Assembly: GCA_947259115.1 (NCBI GenBank) | Contig: CAMYKS010000021.1 | Span: forward strand, 40,550-104,549 | DNA from: an uncultured Desulfobulbaceae bacterium | GTDB taxonomy: Bacteria; Desulfobacterota; Desulfobulbia; Desulfobulbales; BM004 | Reading direction: 5' to 3' | Length of the DNA: 64,000 nucleotides | Part shown: one piece after another, positions 17,057 through 25,593 of the stretch | Layout of the letters: the number at the start of each line of letters is the position of its first letter | Position numbering within the stretch: position 1 is the first letter of the stretch | Notes under the pieces: model-generated | The model's database searches: none | What the model was told of the DNA's origin: nothing | Seen by the model: only the letters and a program-made list of their open reading frames with translations | Program-made: the position numbers and the translations under genes

Positions 17057-17479
17057 TCAGCCCTGTTGATGCCGGGCAAGTTCTGCTTCCAGTTTTTTTA
17101 TCTTCTGGTCATATTCTTTAATTTTCGCATCACAGGATTTCATACGGCTGGTAAAGGCCTGTAAGACCAACCTGAACCAGGTGGGTATGTCGGACAATTC
17201 CTGTTGCGCTTTATCGTAGCTCAAAATAAACATTACTACATCTGTTTTGGCGACAACCGTTGCAGTGCGTGGAGTTCCGTTTAAAAAAGATATCTCCCCC
17301 AGAATTTCCGGTGACGCAATCTCACTCACTACCACCTGGCCTACCCGCCCTTTTACCGATACCTCAAGAGTTCCTTCCGAAAGAATATACAGGTCCCTGT
17401 TATCTTCATCTTCCCTTATGATAACTTCACCTGCCTTATATTTCCTGCTCTCTTCAAACAGACTCAATATTTTTGTCAT
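17057..17479 (-). CDS. Stand-alone cyclic nucleotide-binding-domain protein
   Basis: A 140-residue protein built on a single cNMP-binding beta barrel (KYKAGEVIIREDEDNRDLYILSEGTLEV, then PEILGEISFLNGTPRTATV), where GEISFLNGTPRTAT corresponds to the phosphate-binding cassette. There is no C-terminal helix-turn-helix, only a coiled-coil tail (KIKEYDQKIKKLEAELARH), so it is not a CRP-type regulator. It probably binds a nucleotide or a partner protein. A second stand-alone cNMP protein is at 45678. Confidence 0.82.
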   Translation of the reverse strand: MTKILSLFEESRKYKAGEVIIREDEDNRDLYILSEGTLEVSVKGRVGQVVVSEIASPEILGEISFLNGTPRTATVVAKTDVVMFILSYDKAQQELSDIPTWFRLVLQAFTSRMKSCDAKIKEYDQKIKKLEAELARHQQG

Positions 17480-17714
17480 GTTTTTTCCTCAAAGATGATG
17501 GGACAGCACTGGCATACATGCATTTTCGAAATTTCTCTACCCCTCTATTATATCACTTTATGGCCTGTCTCTGCAGAACTAAATTGCCTGCCCCAGAGAA
17601 GGGTAACAGGGTGAAACTTTGAATAACTCTCCACCGGCAGGTTTGCAGCTATAGGGAGTTGATACTTTCAAATCCTGTAGCAGCCTGCCGGATTCTCTGC
17701 GCCGACCGCAACAT

Positions 17715-17951
17715 TCATTTGGACCCGTTTTTGTTCTGCCCACGATATGATGCAAGTAATCTCTCAATCGCGGGAGCACAACGCTCACCTTTACAGTCAC
17801 CGCTGCCTGAACCCAAAATTCTGTTGAGTTCCTGAAGTGAAGTGGCGCCTTTTCTTATGGCATGCATAAAACGTTTTCGTGGAATACCCTTACAGATGCA
17901 GATCGTTTCGTTCTGCAGAAGCCATTGTCTTTTAATCTCTTCGGAATCCAT
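17715..17951 (-). CDS. BFD-like [2Fe-2S]-binding domain protein
   Basis: A 78-residue protein with the BFD pattern: CICKGIP near the N terminus and CKGERCAP about 33 residues later, giving CxC...CxxxxC ligands. Similar small proteins include bacterioferritin-associated ferredoxin and domains of nitrite reductases and NifU-like proteins. In this cluster it follows small genes downstream of fbp. Its redox partner cannot be told from the sequence. Confidence 0.78.
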   Translation of the reverse strand: MDSEEIKRQWLLQNETICICKGIPRKRFMHAIRKGATSLQELNRILGSGSGDCKGERCAPAIERLLASYRGQNKNGSK

Positions 17952-17991
17952 GTTGTCAATATTATTTATAATTTCAGCGTGTACCGGTTCA

Positions 17992-18288
17992 TTACTCCGA
18001 TTTGAGACAGGTTAAAAGCAAAGCAATAAGGTAGAAAATCATAAACCAGAACATGAGAATACAGAACGCTGTAAGAAACCAGGGCAGGGAAATACGGGTT
18101 ACACTTTCCAGCATATTATAGGGCCAGGAGAAAAAGGCATTAATTTTTTGTACCAGATTTGCGAGGGTATTATTTCCAGGCGTCCGAAAGATAAATGAGA
18201 CAAGCAGAAAAAGAATCACCAGTAAAGACAGAAAAAATGCAACCTTAAGAAGCTGCGGCTGAAAAAAACGGAACCGCTGTTTGTTCAT
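17992..18288 (-). CDS. Small two-helix membrane protein
   Basis: A 98-residue protein with a basic N terminus and two clear membrane helices (VAFFLSLLVILFLLVSFIF and FLTAFCILMFWFMIFYLIAL) joined by a roughly 30-residue polar loop. I recognise no family. It starts 2 bases after the stop of a 52-codon ORF and precedes the BFD gene, so the three may form one transcript with fbp. Confidence 0.6.
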   Translation of the reverse strand: MNKQRFRFFQPQLLKVAFFLSLLVILFLLVSFIFRTPGNNTLANLVQKINAFFSWPYNMLESVTRISLPWFLTAFCILMFWFMIFYLIALLLTCLKSE

Positions 18289-18290
18289 GA

Positions 18291-18449
18291 CTACCCTATC
18301 CCCAGCCGGCCTTGTACTTCCTCCTCTTCCCTGAATATGCCGTATTTGCTGGGCATATTCTTAATAATCTCTTCGGCCCGTAATTTACCAGGTGCTATAA
18401 AAGTGGTCAGATCTATATTCAGGTCAACTGCAGTCGTTATCTTGAACAT
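18291..18449 (-). CDS. Possible 52-residue protein between fbp and the membrane protein gene
   Basis: Too short for the ORF track. ATG at 18449 gives MFKITTAVDLNIDLT and ends GRLGIG with TAG at 18291, two bases before the next gene start. A weak AAGG precedes the ATG. The composition is protein-like (a strand, then helix RAEEIIKNM, then a charged tail) and the tight packing supports it. I know no homologue, so chance is not excluded. Confidence 0.4.
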   Translation of the reverse strand: MFKITTAVDLNIDLTTFIAPGKLRAEEIIKNMPSKYGIFREEEEVQGRLGIG

Positions 18450-18513
18450 GGCCTTAAATTGTCAAATTGTGTGTGATATAAATGAGCAACTATTTGCACT
18501 TTTTAGACTCTGA

Positions 18514-19593
18514 TTATTTTTTACCGTTTAAAAAGTCCTCTGCCTCATCAACATCATGCCGGCAGCCGATAATAAGAGGGACGCGCTGGTGCAGTTCCTG
18601 CGGCTCAATTTCCATTATATTGCGGCCATCACCGGTAACTGCCCTGCCGCCGGCCTGCTCAACTATAAAGGCAAGGGGTACGGCTTCATAGAGCAACCGC
18701 AGCTTACCGCTGGGCTTGGCCGGGTTCTTGTTGTCCTTTGGATAGAGAAATATCCCTCCTGCAATGAGGTTGCGGTGAAAATCCGACACGAGGGAACCGA
18801 TATACCTTGAACTGTAGGGCCTGCCGCCGGCCTCATCCTGCTCCTTGAGATAATCAATATACCTGCACATATTTTCATCCCAGTAACTGTAGTTGCCTTC
18901 GTTTACACTGAAATACCTGCTCTTTTCAGGTATGCGCATATCAGGGTGGGAAAGAAAGAACTCGCCGACGCTCGGATCAAGGGTAAAGCCTTGGACGCCT
19001 TCCCCGGTGGTGAAAACAAGCATGGTGCTGGAACCATAAATTATATAACCGGCAGCCACCTGCTTATTGCCTTTCTGCAGGAGGTCTTCTGCAGAGCCCG
19101 GCTTTCCATAGGCCGGCTGCCAATCTTCTTCTGTATCCGTGCTCCTTCTGCCCACCGGAGGTTCTCCAAGATCAGATTTGCGGAGGTGAATGGAAAATAT
19201 TGTCCCGATACTGACATTGAAGTCAATGTTTGATGAACCGTCAAGGGGATCAAAGGCCAAAGTGTATTTGCCCTCATATCCTTCTGCAACAGGGATGATA
19301 TCATCTTCTTCCTCAGAGGTCATAACGCAGATATACCCGCAGCGGGCCATCCTGTTCTTAATGGTATTATTGGCAAATTCGTCCAATTTCTGGACTTCTT
19401 CGCCCTGAATATTCGTTTTTCCTGACATGCCGAGAATGTCAGCCAGGCCTGCCATATTCACTTCAGCTGAAATAGTCTTGGCCGCCACGATCAGCTCACT
19501 CAACAACCCGGACAATTCGCCGGTGGCTCCAGGATGCAGGCGCTGCAAATCCATGATATGTCTGCTGACGGTGATTCCAAGAGGCCTGTGCAT
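18514..19593 (-). CDS. fbp: Class I fructose-1,6-bisphosphatase
   Basis: Gluconeogenic enzyme that hydrolyses fructose 1,6-bisphosphate to fructose 6-phosphate. The metal and phosphate site FDPLDGSSNID is intact, with SEEEDD before it. The C-terminal KLRLLYEAVPLAFIVEQAGG is the usual signature. At 359 residues it is slightly longer than the family norm, with an insertion (GEPPVGRRSTDTEEDW) also seen in some relatives. The ATG follows AAGGAGAAAATC. It is transcribed divergently from the MFS gene. Confidence 0.95.
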   Translation of the reverse strand: MHRPLGITVSRHIMDLQRLHPGATGELSGLLSELIVAAKTISAEVNMAGLADILGMSGKTNIQGEEVQKLDEFANNTIKNRMARCGYICVMTSEEEDDIIPVAEGYEGKYTLAFDPLDGSSNIDFNVSIGTIFSIHLRKSDLGEPPVGRRSTDTEEDWQPAYGKPGSAEDLLQKGNKQVAAGYIIYGSSTMLVFTTGEGVQGFTLDPSVGEFFLSHPDMRIPEKSRYFSVNEGNYSYWDENMCRYIDYLKEQDEAGGRPYSSRYIGSLVSDFHRNLIAGGIFLYPKDNKNPAKPSGKLRLLYEAVPLAFIVEQAGGRAVTGDGRNIMEIEPQELHQRVPLIIGCRHDVDEAEDFLNGKK

Positions 19594-19659
19594 GATTTTC
19601 TCCTTTTTTAAAGATTTTCCGGGACGAATATGGATACAATACGATGCAGCCGGAGAATA

Positions 19660-19689
19660 ATATTAAGGAATAAACTATCTCCTTGTCAA
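19660..19689 (-). promoter_or_regulatory. Promoter of fbp
   Basis: On the minus strand, TTGACA (19689-19684) and TAATAT (19665-19660) are 18 bases apart, about 65 bases before the fbp start, in the divergent gap between fbp and the MFS gene. Confidence 0.5.
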
Positions 19690-19753
19690 ACAAAAGCTAT
19701 ATCAGTATGAACCTTTTGAAACGGCAAAACCGTAAAGTCAAATTTATGAAACA

Positions 19754-21049
19754 ATGAAACCCACCAATATTACAGACCCTGACGAAGGAACTAAACCCTT
19801 TCTGGCAGTTGGACGATTCCAGTCGTATAAAACTCTTTTTACCACAAACCGCAGGTTCAGGAGATTCTGGTTGGCCGGAGTAATCAGCCACCTTGGAAAC
19901 TGGTTCAACTATATTGCTATTTTTGTATTACTCACCAAGCTGACGGGCTCCGGCAGCGCTGTCAGCTGGTTCCTGATTGCCAAGTTCATCCCGACAACCT
20001 TCCTGGGGCCTGCCGCCGGCGTTATTGCCGACCGTTTCTCACGCAAGGCCATTATGATCATTTCAGACCTGCTCCGTGTTTTCATCGTGCTCTGCTTCCT
20101 GCTGGTCCGACGTCCCGAGCATGTATGGCTGGTCTATGTTCTTGCCCTGATGCAGGAATCAATCTGGACCTTTTATGATCCGGCCCGAAAGGCCTCGGTT
20201 CCCAATCTCTGCAGCCGGGCAGAACTCATCCTGGCCAATGCCCTGAGCGGCACCACCTGGTCAATAATGCTTGCCTTTGGAGCTGCACTGGGTGGATTCA
20301 TAACCCACCTCTACGGCTGGGAGACAGCCATTGTTATTGATGCCTCAACCTTCCTGGTTTCAGCCCTGATGCTTGCCGGGCTGGATCTGCCCCATAAACC
20401 GCCAGCAAAAAAAGAAAAGCCCACATGGTATGATCTCACCGGTGTCTCCGACCTGCGGGAAGGCCTTAAATATGTATCCCGCCACAGGGAAGTCGCCACT
20501 CTCCTGCTGGTGAAAAGCGGCTGGGCTCTTTCCGGAGGTATTCTGGTCCTGCTGACGGTTTTCGGGGAGCAGGTATTTTCAACCGGGGGGCAGGGAGGTA
20601 AAAGCGGTGTGCTTTACTCGGTAAGAGGTCTTGGCGCTGCCATAGGGCCCATACTGGCCTGGCATTATTTCGGAGAAACGAGAAAGGACATGTACCGCTC
20701 CATCAGCCTTTCATTTTTTATCGCCTCCGGTGCCTATATCCTCTTCTCCCAGGCGCCGACCCTGCTCTGGGCTGTTCCCTTTGTTCTGCTTGGTCATATC
20801 GGGGGCTCCATCCAATGGGTATTCAGCACGACACTGCTGCAGCAGATTGTACCGGACCAGTTCCGCGGCCGTGTCTTTGCTGCGGAAATGGCCCTGCTTA
20901 CCCTGGTCTTAAGCCTCTCAACATATTTCACCGGCCTGGGACTTGATCATGGTGTGGATCCCCGCCTGCTCACCTTGCGGCTTGCCCTCATCTTCCTGCT
21001 GCCCGGTACGTTCTGGGTAATTTATCTGAGACTGAATAAAAGAACATAG
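19754..21049 (+). CDS. MFS transporter (EntS-like exporter family)
   Basis: A 431-residue membrane protein with about 12 hydrophobic segments. GVIADRFSRKAIMIISDLLR is the loop 2-3 motif of the major facilitator superfamily. The pattern (FRRFWLAGVISHLGNWFNYIAIFVLL opening, DQFRGRVFAAEMALLT later) fits the subfamily that includes the enterobactin exporter and many drug/lipid exporters. The substrate is unknown. There is no good ribosome site; the ATG at 19754 is the best in-frame start. Confidence 0.88.
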   Translation: MKPTNITDPDEGTKPFLAVGRFQSYKTLFTTNRRFRRFWLAGVISHLGNWFNYIAIFVLLTKLTGSGSAVSWFLIAKFIPTTFLGPAAGVIADRFSRKAIMIISDLLRVFIVLCFLLVRRPEHVWLVYVLALMQESIWTFYDPARKASVPNLCSRAELILANALSGTTWSIMLAFGAALGGFITHLYGWETAIVIDASTFLVSALMLAGLDLPHKPPAKKEKPTWYDLTGVSDLREGLKYVSRHREVATLLLVKSGWALSGGILVLLTVFGEQVFSTGGQGGKSGVLYSVRGLGAAIGPILAWHYFGETRKDMYRSISLSFFIASGAYILFSQAPTLLWAVPFVLLGHIGGSIQWVFSTTLLQQIVPDQFRGRVFAAEMALLTLVLSLSTYFTGLGLDHGVDPRLLTLRLALIFLLPGTFWVIYLRLNKRT

Positions 21050-21077
21050 GCAGGGTATGAATATGGCAACTGCCTGC

Positions 21078-21329
21078 TTATAAAAGCTTCTCTTTTTCAA
21101 GCAGGTCTTTTCTGTTGAGAACAACGCGCACATAATTGCGCACCCAGAAAGGGATGACATCCTGTCCGAGAAAATCGACAAAATAATGCCCCATCCTTTT
21201 TTCCGAAGGTTTTTCATCGTACCAAGCCTGCCAGGCATCACAAAAAACCTGGAATTCGCTAACCTCCAGCCAGGCAGATGCCATATAGACTTGCTGTACA
21301 TCCGTTGTCCTGCTTTTTTTGAACAGCAT
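21078..21329 (-). CDS. Small hypothetical protein
   Basis: An 83-residue cytoplasmic protein with no family I recognise. The ATG follows GAGAGGAAAATACA. The sequence is rich in W, F and Y (SEFQVFCDAWQAWYDEKPSEKR, DFLGQDVIPFWVRNYVR) and ends in a charged DLLEKEKLL helix. It is convergent with the MFS gene, with 28 bases between the stops. A longer ORF in another frame (20918-21370) is a shadow. Confidence 0.6.
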   Translation of the reverse strand: MLFKKSRTTDVQQVYMASAWLEVSEFQVFCDAWQAWYDEKPSEKRMGHYFVDFLGQDVIPFWVRNYVRVVLNRKDLLEKEKLL

Positions 21330-21519
21330 TGTATTTTCCTCTCATTAATAGGGTGCCGCTCTCTATACATAGAATATAACTATTCAAATTCAGGAAACCA
21401 TACTCCGGGGCAATTTTTTAATATCTTTCCGATATGCAGAGAAAAAGGAAATTTTATGAATATGCGTGAATCAGTTTGTTGTTGACAAACAAATTTCAAT
21501 AATTACATTTACACTGTAC

Positions 21520-21536
21520 TTAATAATCATTCTTAA
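21520..21536. promoter_or_regulatory. Fur/PerR-like palindrome upstream of rubredoxin
   Basis: TTAATAATCATTCTTAA is an 8-1-8 inverted repeat with one mismatch, resembling PerR/Fur 7-1-7 boxes. It sits about 48 bases before the rubredoxin start and 30 bases after a TTGACA (21482). Rubredoxin genes in sulfate reducers are often in the peroxide-stress regulon, so PerR control is plausible but unproven. Confidence 0.4.
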
Positions 21537-21583
21537 TGAGATGATATGTAATTACAATTAATAAAATTTTAATGGAGGAAATT

Positions 21584-21742
21584 ATGTCAAAATACGAATG
21601 CCCCTGCGGTTATGTCTATGATCCGGCTGAAGGCGATTATGAAAATGGCGTTGAGCCGGGAACAGCTTTCGAGGATATACCGGAAGATTGGGTCTGCCCA
21701 AAATGTGGAGCGGAGAAGGAATACTTTGAAAAGATAGATTGA
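21584..21742 (+). CDS. Rubredoxin
   Basis: A 52-residue one-electron carrier missed by the ORF track. The single iron is held by two Cys pairs, CPCGYVYDP and CPKCGAEKE. The first pair is CxCG rather than the usual CxxCG, so the spacing is one residue shorter (C6-P-C8), which is unusual but seen in some rubredoxins. ATG follows AATGGAGGAAATT. In anaerobes rubredoxin donates electrons to oxygen and peroxide detoxifying enzymes. It is monocistronic, with a terminator close behind. Confidence 0.95.
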   Translation: MSKYECPCGYVYDPAEGDYENGVEPGTAFEDIPEDWVCPKCGAEKEYFEKID

Positions 21743-21779
21743 TATAACACTTTAAATTAGGTAAAAATACCTAGACAAA

Positions 21780-21809
21780 GGCAGAGTCAAAACGGCTCTG
21801 CCTTTTTTT
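21780..21809 (+). terminator. Intrinsic terminator of the rubredoxin gene
   Basis: GGCAGAG and CTCTGCC form a 7-bp GC-rich stem around TCAAAACGG, followed by seven T. Confidence 0.9.
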
Positions 21810-21925
21810 GACATCAGGCAGTGGCAGCACCTAATTGCAGGAAGGCATGAGTACCCGGACTATATTTTGACTCTAAGTGCAATGACCACATTTCGATCTA
21901 TAACTGCTGCCCTGGCTACGGGAAC

Positions 21926-22903
21926 ATGATAGTAAAACTTTTCGAAGATAGAGACTGCTTCAAGCTGGTGTTACCGTCGCTGCTGGCTGTTGTGCTTTTT
22001 GTGACCTCGGTTTTCGGCCTCATTCTTCCCGGTTTCAAAGACAGTCTCCTGGACAGAAAGAAGGAGACCATAAAGGAACTAACGACCACTGCATGGGATA
22101 TTCTTGCCTATTATAATCAGAAAGAACTGACAGGAGAACTGTCCCGCCTGGAAAGTCAAGCCCTGGCAAAGCTGCAAATCCAGGATCTGCGCTATGGGGC
22201 TGAGGGAAAAGATTACTTCTGGATCAACGACATGCAGCCAAAGATGGTCATGCATCCCTATTTGCCGGAATTGAATGGAAAGAGCCTGGCAGATTACTCT
22301 GATCCTGAAGGCAAGCTTCTCTTTGTCGCCTTTGTCGACACGGTAAAAAAGCATAATGAAGGGTTTGTGCCATACATGTGGCAATGGAAAGACGACCCCA
22401 GCCGCATCACTCACAAACTTTCCTTTGTAAAGGAATTTGAACCATGGGGCTGGATTATTGGTACAGGCATATACCTGGATGATGTTGAACAGGAAATTGC
22501 AGCCGTGACCAGGACCTTCACCTACATTTCAACTGCAATCCTTTTGCTGGTTGCCCTCCTGTCAGCCTATATTATTAAACAGGGTATACATACTACGCAG
22601 AAACGCAAACAGGCTGAAGAAGAGCTTTTGCGCTATCATTCCCGGCTTGAAATAATGGTAGTGGAAAGAACCGCAGAGCTCGAAAATGCCTTATCGGAAG
22701 TAAAGAAACTGAGCGGGCTATTGCCCATCTGCGCCTCATGCAAGAAAATCCGTGATGACAAAGGATACTGGAAGCAGATCGAAGAATACATCCGTGATCA
22801 CTCCGAGGCGGAATTCACCCATTCAATCTGTGAAGAATGCACCGACAAGTTGTATCCCGGATTATTTATGAAGGGTCAGCCGCCAGATTCTGCTGCAGAT
22901 TAA
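21926..22903 (+). CDS. Cache-domain membrane sensor with a C-terminal Cys-rich module and no visible output domain
   Basis: A 325-residue protein. One membrane helix (13-37) and another (about 193-215) flank a periplasmic single Cache domain, recognised by DYFWINDMQPKMVMHPYLP and DPEGKLLFVAFVDTV. After a short coiled coil (about 222-262) comes a roughly 55-residue module, LLPICASCKKIRDDKGYW through ICEECTDKLYP, with two CxxC pairs that could bind zinc. The same module is found at the end of many deltaproteobacterial sensor proteins and response regulators. No kinase, GGDEF or methyl-accepting domain is present, so the Cys module itself may be the output. Confidence 0.82.
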   Translation: MIVKLFEDRDCFKLVLPSLLAVVLFVTSVFGLILPGFKDSLLDRKKETIKELTTTAWDILAYYNQKELTGELSRLESQALAKLQIQDLRYGAEGKDYFWINDMQPKMVMHPYLPELNGKSLADYSDPEGKLLFVAFVDTVKKHNEGFVPYMWQWKDDPSRITHKLSFVKEFEPWGWIIGTGIYLDDVEQEIAAVTRTFTYISTAILLLVALLSAYIIKQGIHTTQKRKQAEEELLRYHSRLEIMVVERTAELENALSEVKKLSGLLPICASCKKIRDDKGYWKQIEEYIRDHSEAEFTHSICEECTDKLYPGLFMKGQPPDSAAD

Positions 22904-23262
22904 ATACCGCAAAACCGTTGAGTGCAAAAATTCTCCGAAAAATTCTTTTCGTGTCTCCCCTGATATGATTTTATCAACTACTCAATTTCAGGAGCCCCCC
23001 GTTTTTCTCTTTCCCTTATTCTGTAAAAAAATCATTTCAACAAAAAATACCTAACTGGTATTGTTAGTCCCCCCAAAACAATCGTCACAGCATGCTCCGT
23101 ACGCTCACCCCCAGTTTCACCTGGCATTTTTCTATCATTTTTTTTCATTGAAAATAGATGCTTATATGCATTACAAGACAGTATACATATGCGCATAACA
23201 CTGTTCTCTGGGAGAATGAAAACACAACGTAACATTGTGGCAACGAACGGAGGAAAAATGTA
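22904..23262. other. Intergenic region with no recognised element
   Basis: About 360 bases between the Cache gene and the secreted protein gene. It is AT-rich. I see no terminator with a clear T run, no strong promoter pair and no protein-like ORF. GGAGGAAAAATGTA at the end is the ribosome site of the next gene. Confidence 0.5.
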
Positions 23263-24033
23263 ATGAAAAAGAAGAAAAGATACATAGCTGCTGCAGCATT
23301 ATTACTGCTTGCAGCCACCAATGGTTGGGGAGGGGAGAAGGCTAAACTCGGGCCCTGTGTCCGCCAGTGTGTACATGCGTATAACCCGTCATTGGCAGAT
23401 TCCGGGGCAGACGAATTCATGGCCGAGGACTTTCGGGCCAGGGAATGCGTCCGCTTATGCAAAGAAAACCTCTACCAGGGAGAGTGTGATCCCCTGGCTG
23501 ACGGTTGCTGCCACCCGGATTATCTTGACACTGACCCGGATTGTCAAAGCGAGCCGCCCACCGACCCGCCAGATCCACCTGATCCTCCTGATCCACCAGG
23601 CAACGATCTGCCGCCCGACCCCGGTGAGGCAGGCAAGGCAACCCTTGAAGGCATAGACTCGGACGGGGACGGTATCCGTGATGACATCCAGCGCTATATT
23701 GCTTTAACCTATCCGGATTCGCAAAAGACCAGGGCTGCGCTTAAACAATTCACCCTGGCGCTGAACAGGGCCATCCTGGAAAGCCCTGATGAGGAGAGCG
23801 CGCTTAACAATACTGAAGTGGTAGCTCGAGCGCAGGAATGCCTCTGGCACATACATTCCGAGGGTTCCATAAAAATATCGGATTTATTAATGGCCGAGTA
23901 CCTCAACACTGTTGATAGAAGCCGGGCCTACCTCGACTATAACGACCACCTGGGCGGCCATGTCTTTGGCGGCAAGGATTTTGATGAATACAAGGGCTCC
24001 TGCACCTTTGACCCTGATGCTATGGAGGACTGA
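23263..24033 (+). CDS. Exported Cys-rich protein with proline repeats and a calcium-binding-like loop
   Basis: A 256-residue secreted protein of unknown function. Signal peptide: a KKKKR start, then a hydrophobic AAAALLLLAATNGWG. The mature N terminus has paired cysteines (CVRQCV, ECVRLCKE, DGCC), suggesting disulfides. A proline-rich linker with (PDP) repeats follows. Then comes IDSDGDGIRDDIQRYI, a DxDGDG loop like those in calcium-binding thrombospondin-type repeats, and a helical C-terminal region with two more cysteines. It ends 2 bases before the hydrolase gene, whose ribosome site lies in this gene's last codons, so the two are probably made together. Confidence 0.75.
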   Translation: MKKKKRYIAAAALLLLAATNGWGGEKAKLGPCVRQCVHAYNPSLADSGADEFMAEDFRARECVRLCKENLYQGECDPLADGCCHPDYLDTDPDCQSEPPTDPPDPPDPPDPPGNDLPPDPGEAGKATLEGIDSDGDGIRDDIQRYIALTYPDSQKTRAALKQFTLALNRAILESPDEESALNNTEVVARAQECLWHIHSEGSIKISDLLMAEYLNTVDRSRAYLDYNDHLGGHVFGGKDFDEYKGSCTFDPDAMED

Positions 24034-24035
24034 AT

Positions 24036-25268
24036 ATGAAATATTTATTATGTATACTTTTTACCTGCCTGGTCGGAGGACTGCTGCCGGCAGGGACCAG
24101 TTATGGTTCCATCTGTGAAACCAAGGAAACCGTGGTCTTTTTCGGCAATGGTATAAAAACTTCACAGATAAAGGCCTTCGGATCAAGGGGAATCCTTAAA
24201 GAACGCTTAAAAGCCGTCCTGCCGGCTGAGGAATTTGAACTGCTGGATTTCAAACTCTCATACAATGATACGGGCGGCGCTATCCGGGACCTGTTTGAAT
24301 CAACCATCCAGAGTCTGACCCTGGATGCCAGCAGGTTCTGGCGGATTCTCTTCGGGCGAGAGTTCATGCCGGACTGGTTTGCCGACTATGTACTGCTGCT
24401 GGCCACAGCTCTTGACAAGACCGCCCTGGTGACCACGGACAGCCTGAAGGACCATGTCAGCTCCTATACCACAAAAATTGCCGAGGGCAAGAAGGTGCTG
24501 CTGGTGGCCCATTCCCAGGGAAATTTTTTCGGCAACCAGGCGTACACACTGCTGGACACTCGTGAGCGCCAGAGCTTTGCCATGGTTTCTGTTGCCAATC
24601 CGGACAGCAGTGTTCTCGGCAATAATTCCTCTGACGCTCCTTATACGACGTTGGTTAACGACAAGGTCATCCAGGCCGTCATTGCCGCCAAGATACTGCT
24701 GCCATCCGAACCCATGGAACCCTTGACGGCAAACCTGGTTGAATCAGACGACCCACTGCAGCACAACTTCATCAATACCTATATGGTTGCTGACACCAAC
24801 AGCAACATGGAAGTCATTGATGACATTCTTACAGCCCTGGACTCTCTGGTTACACCACCGCAGATAGTCGATTCCGGCGTTATAAATGTTGCGCTCACCT
24901 GGGGGCCGGCACCAGATGTTGACCTGCATGTCTATGAACCTAACAGCACACATGTATTCTGGTACAACAGCCAAGGCTATTCCGGTGAGCTTGACAGAGA
25001 TGACAGGTCCGGGTATGGGCCCGAGCATTATAATGTAAAAACCTGTGACATGGTTGCGGGAGGCTACTATCGCATAGCCCTGGATTATTACAAGGGAAGC
25101 TATCGCGATGTCGCCACTGTTCAGGTCGACGCCGGTCTGGTTTCCAGAACATTTACAGTTTCCATGCCGTCAGATGACTTTGGCACTACAAGTTCACCTG
25201 TTCCGGTGGCCACAATATTTGCCAAAAAGAATCCGGACGATGTATTTGAATTTTCGATAACTCATTAA
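24036..25268 (+). CDS. Exported alpha/beta-hydrolase-like protein with a C-terminal DUF2135-like beta domain
   Basis: A 410-residue exported protein with an N-terminal signal peptide (LLCILFTCLVGGLLPAGTSYG). The middle carries VLLVAHSQGNFFGNQAY: the GHSQG nucleophile elbow of serine lipases/esterases, here AHSQG, preceded by a beta strand. An FFGNGIKTS segment near the start could supply the oxyanion region. The last 120 or so residues (LTWGPAPDVDLHVYEP, GELDRDDRSGYGPEHY) match my recollection of the DUF2135/YfaP beta fold, often linked to calcium or carbohydrate binding. The substrate is unknown. It is paired with the upstream exported protein and ends at a strong terminator. Confidence 0.78.
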   Translation: MKYLLCILFTCLVGGLLPAGTSYGSICETKETVVFFGNGIKTSQIKAFGSRGILKERLKAVLPAEEFELLDFKLSYNDTGGAIRDLFESTIQSLTLDASRFWRILFGREFMPDWFADYVLLLATALDKTALVTTDSLKDHVSSYTTKIAEGKKVLLVAHSQGNFFGNQAYTLLDTRERQSFAMVSVANPDSSVLGNNSSDAPYTTLVNDKVIQAVIAAKILLPSEPMEPLTANLVESDDPLQHNFINTYMVADTNSNMEVIDDILTALDSLVTPPQIVDSGVINVALTWGPAPDVDLHVYEPNSTHVFWYNSQGYSGELDRDDRSGYGPEHYNVKTCDMVAGGYYRIALDYYKGSYRDVATVQVDAGLVSRTFTVSMPSDDFGTTSSPVPVATIFAKKNPDDVFEFSITH

Positions 25269-25287
25269 CTAAATCTGCGTTTGATGC

Positions 25288-25329
25288 AAAAAAGCCTCTC
25301 TGTTCCGAAAAAAACAGAAAGGCTTTTTT
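25288..25329 (+). terminator. Intrinsic terminator after the hydrolase gene
   Basis: AAAAAGCCTCTCTGTT pairs with AACAGAAAGGCTTTTTT, with a single mismatch, and ends in six T. Confidence 0.9.
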
Positions 25330-25593
25330 GCACTATAAAAAATTGCAATACTGTGCTCGAATTTAAATTTAGCTATAAATAGCACGTTTCAACTTTTCTG
25401 CACCACTGCTTTCCCCCTTATCTACCCTGAAATAACGCATTATATTTTACCTTAGCCCGGCAATAAACACGTATCGTTTTGCACTTTCCAATTCCTGCCT
25501 TATAATAAAATCATCCTGCTTTTTTTAAAAAAGTATGGTATCTCTGTTTGAGAAAAATTTCCTCTGTACAGGGTTACGTTGCTCTACCAACAA

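Noticed and set aside
17579-17800. 73-residue minus-strand ORF downstream of the BFD gene
   Set aside because: It overlaps the BFD coding region in another frame and shows no family features.
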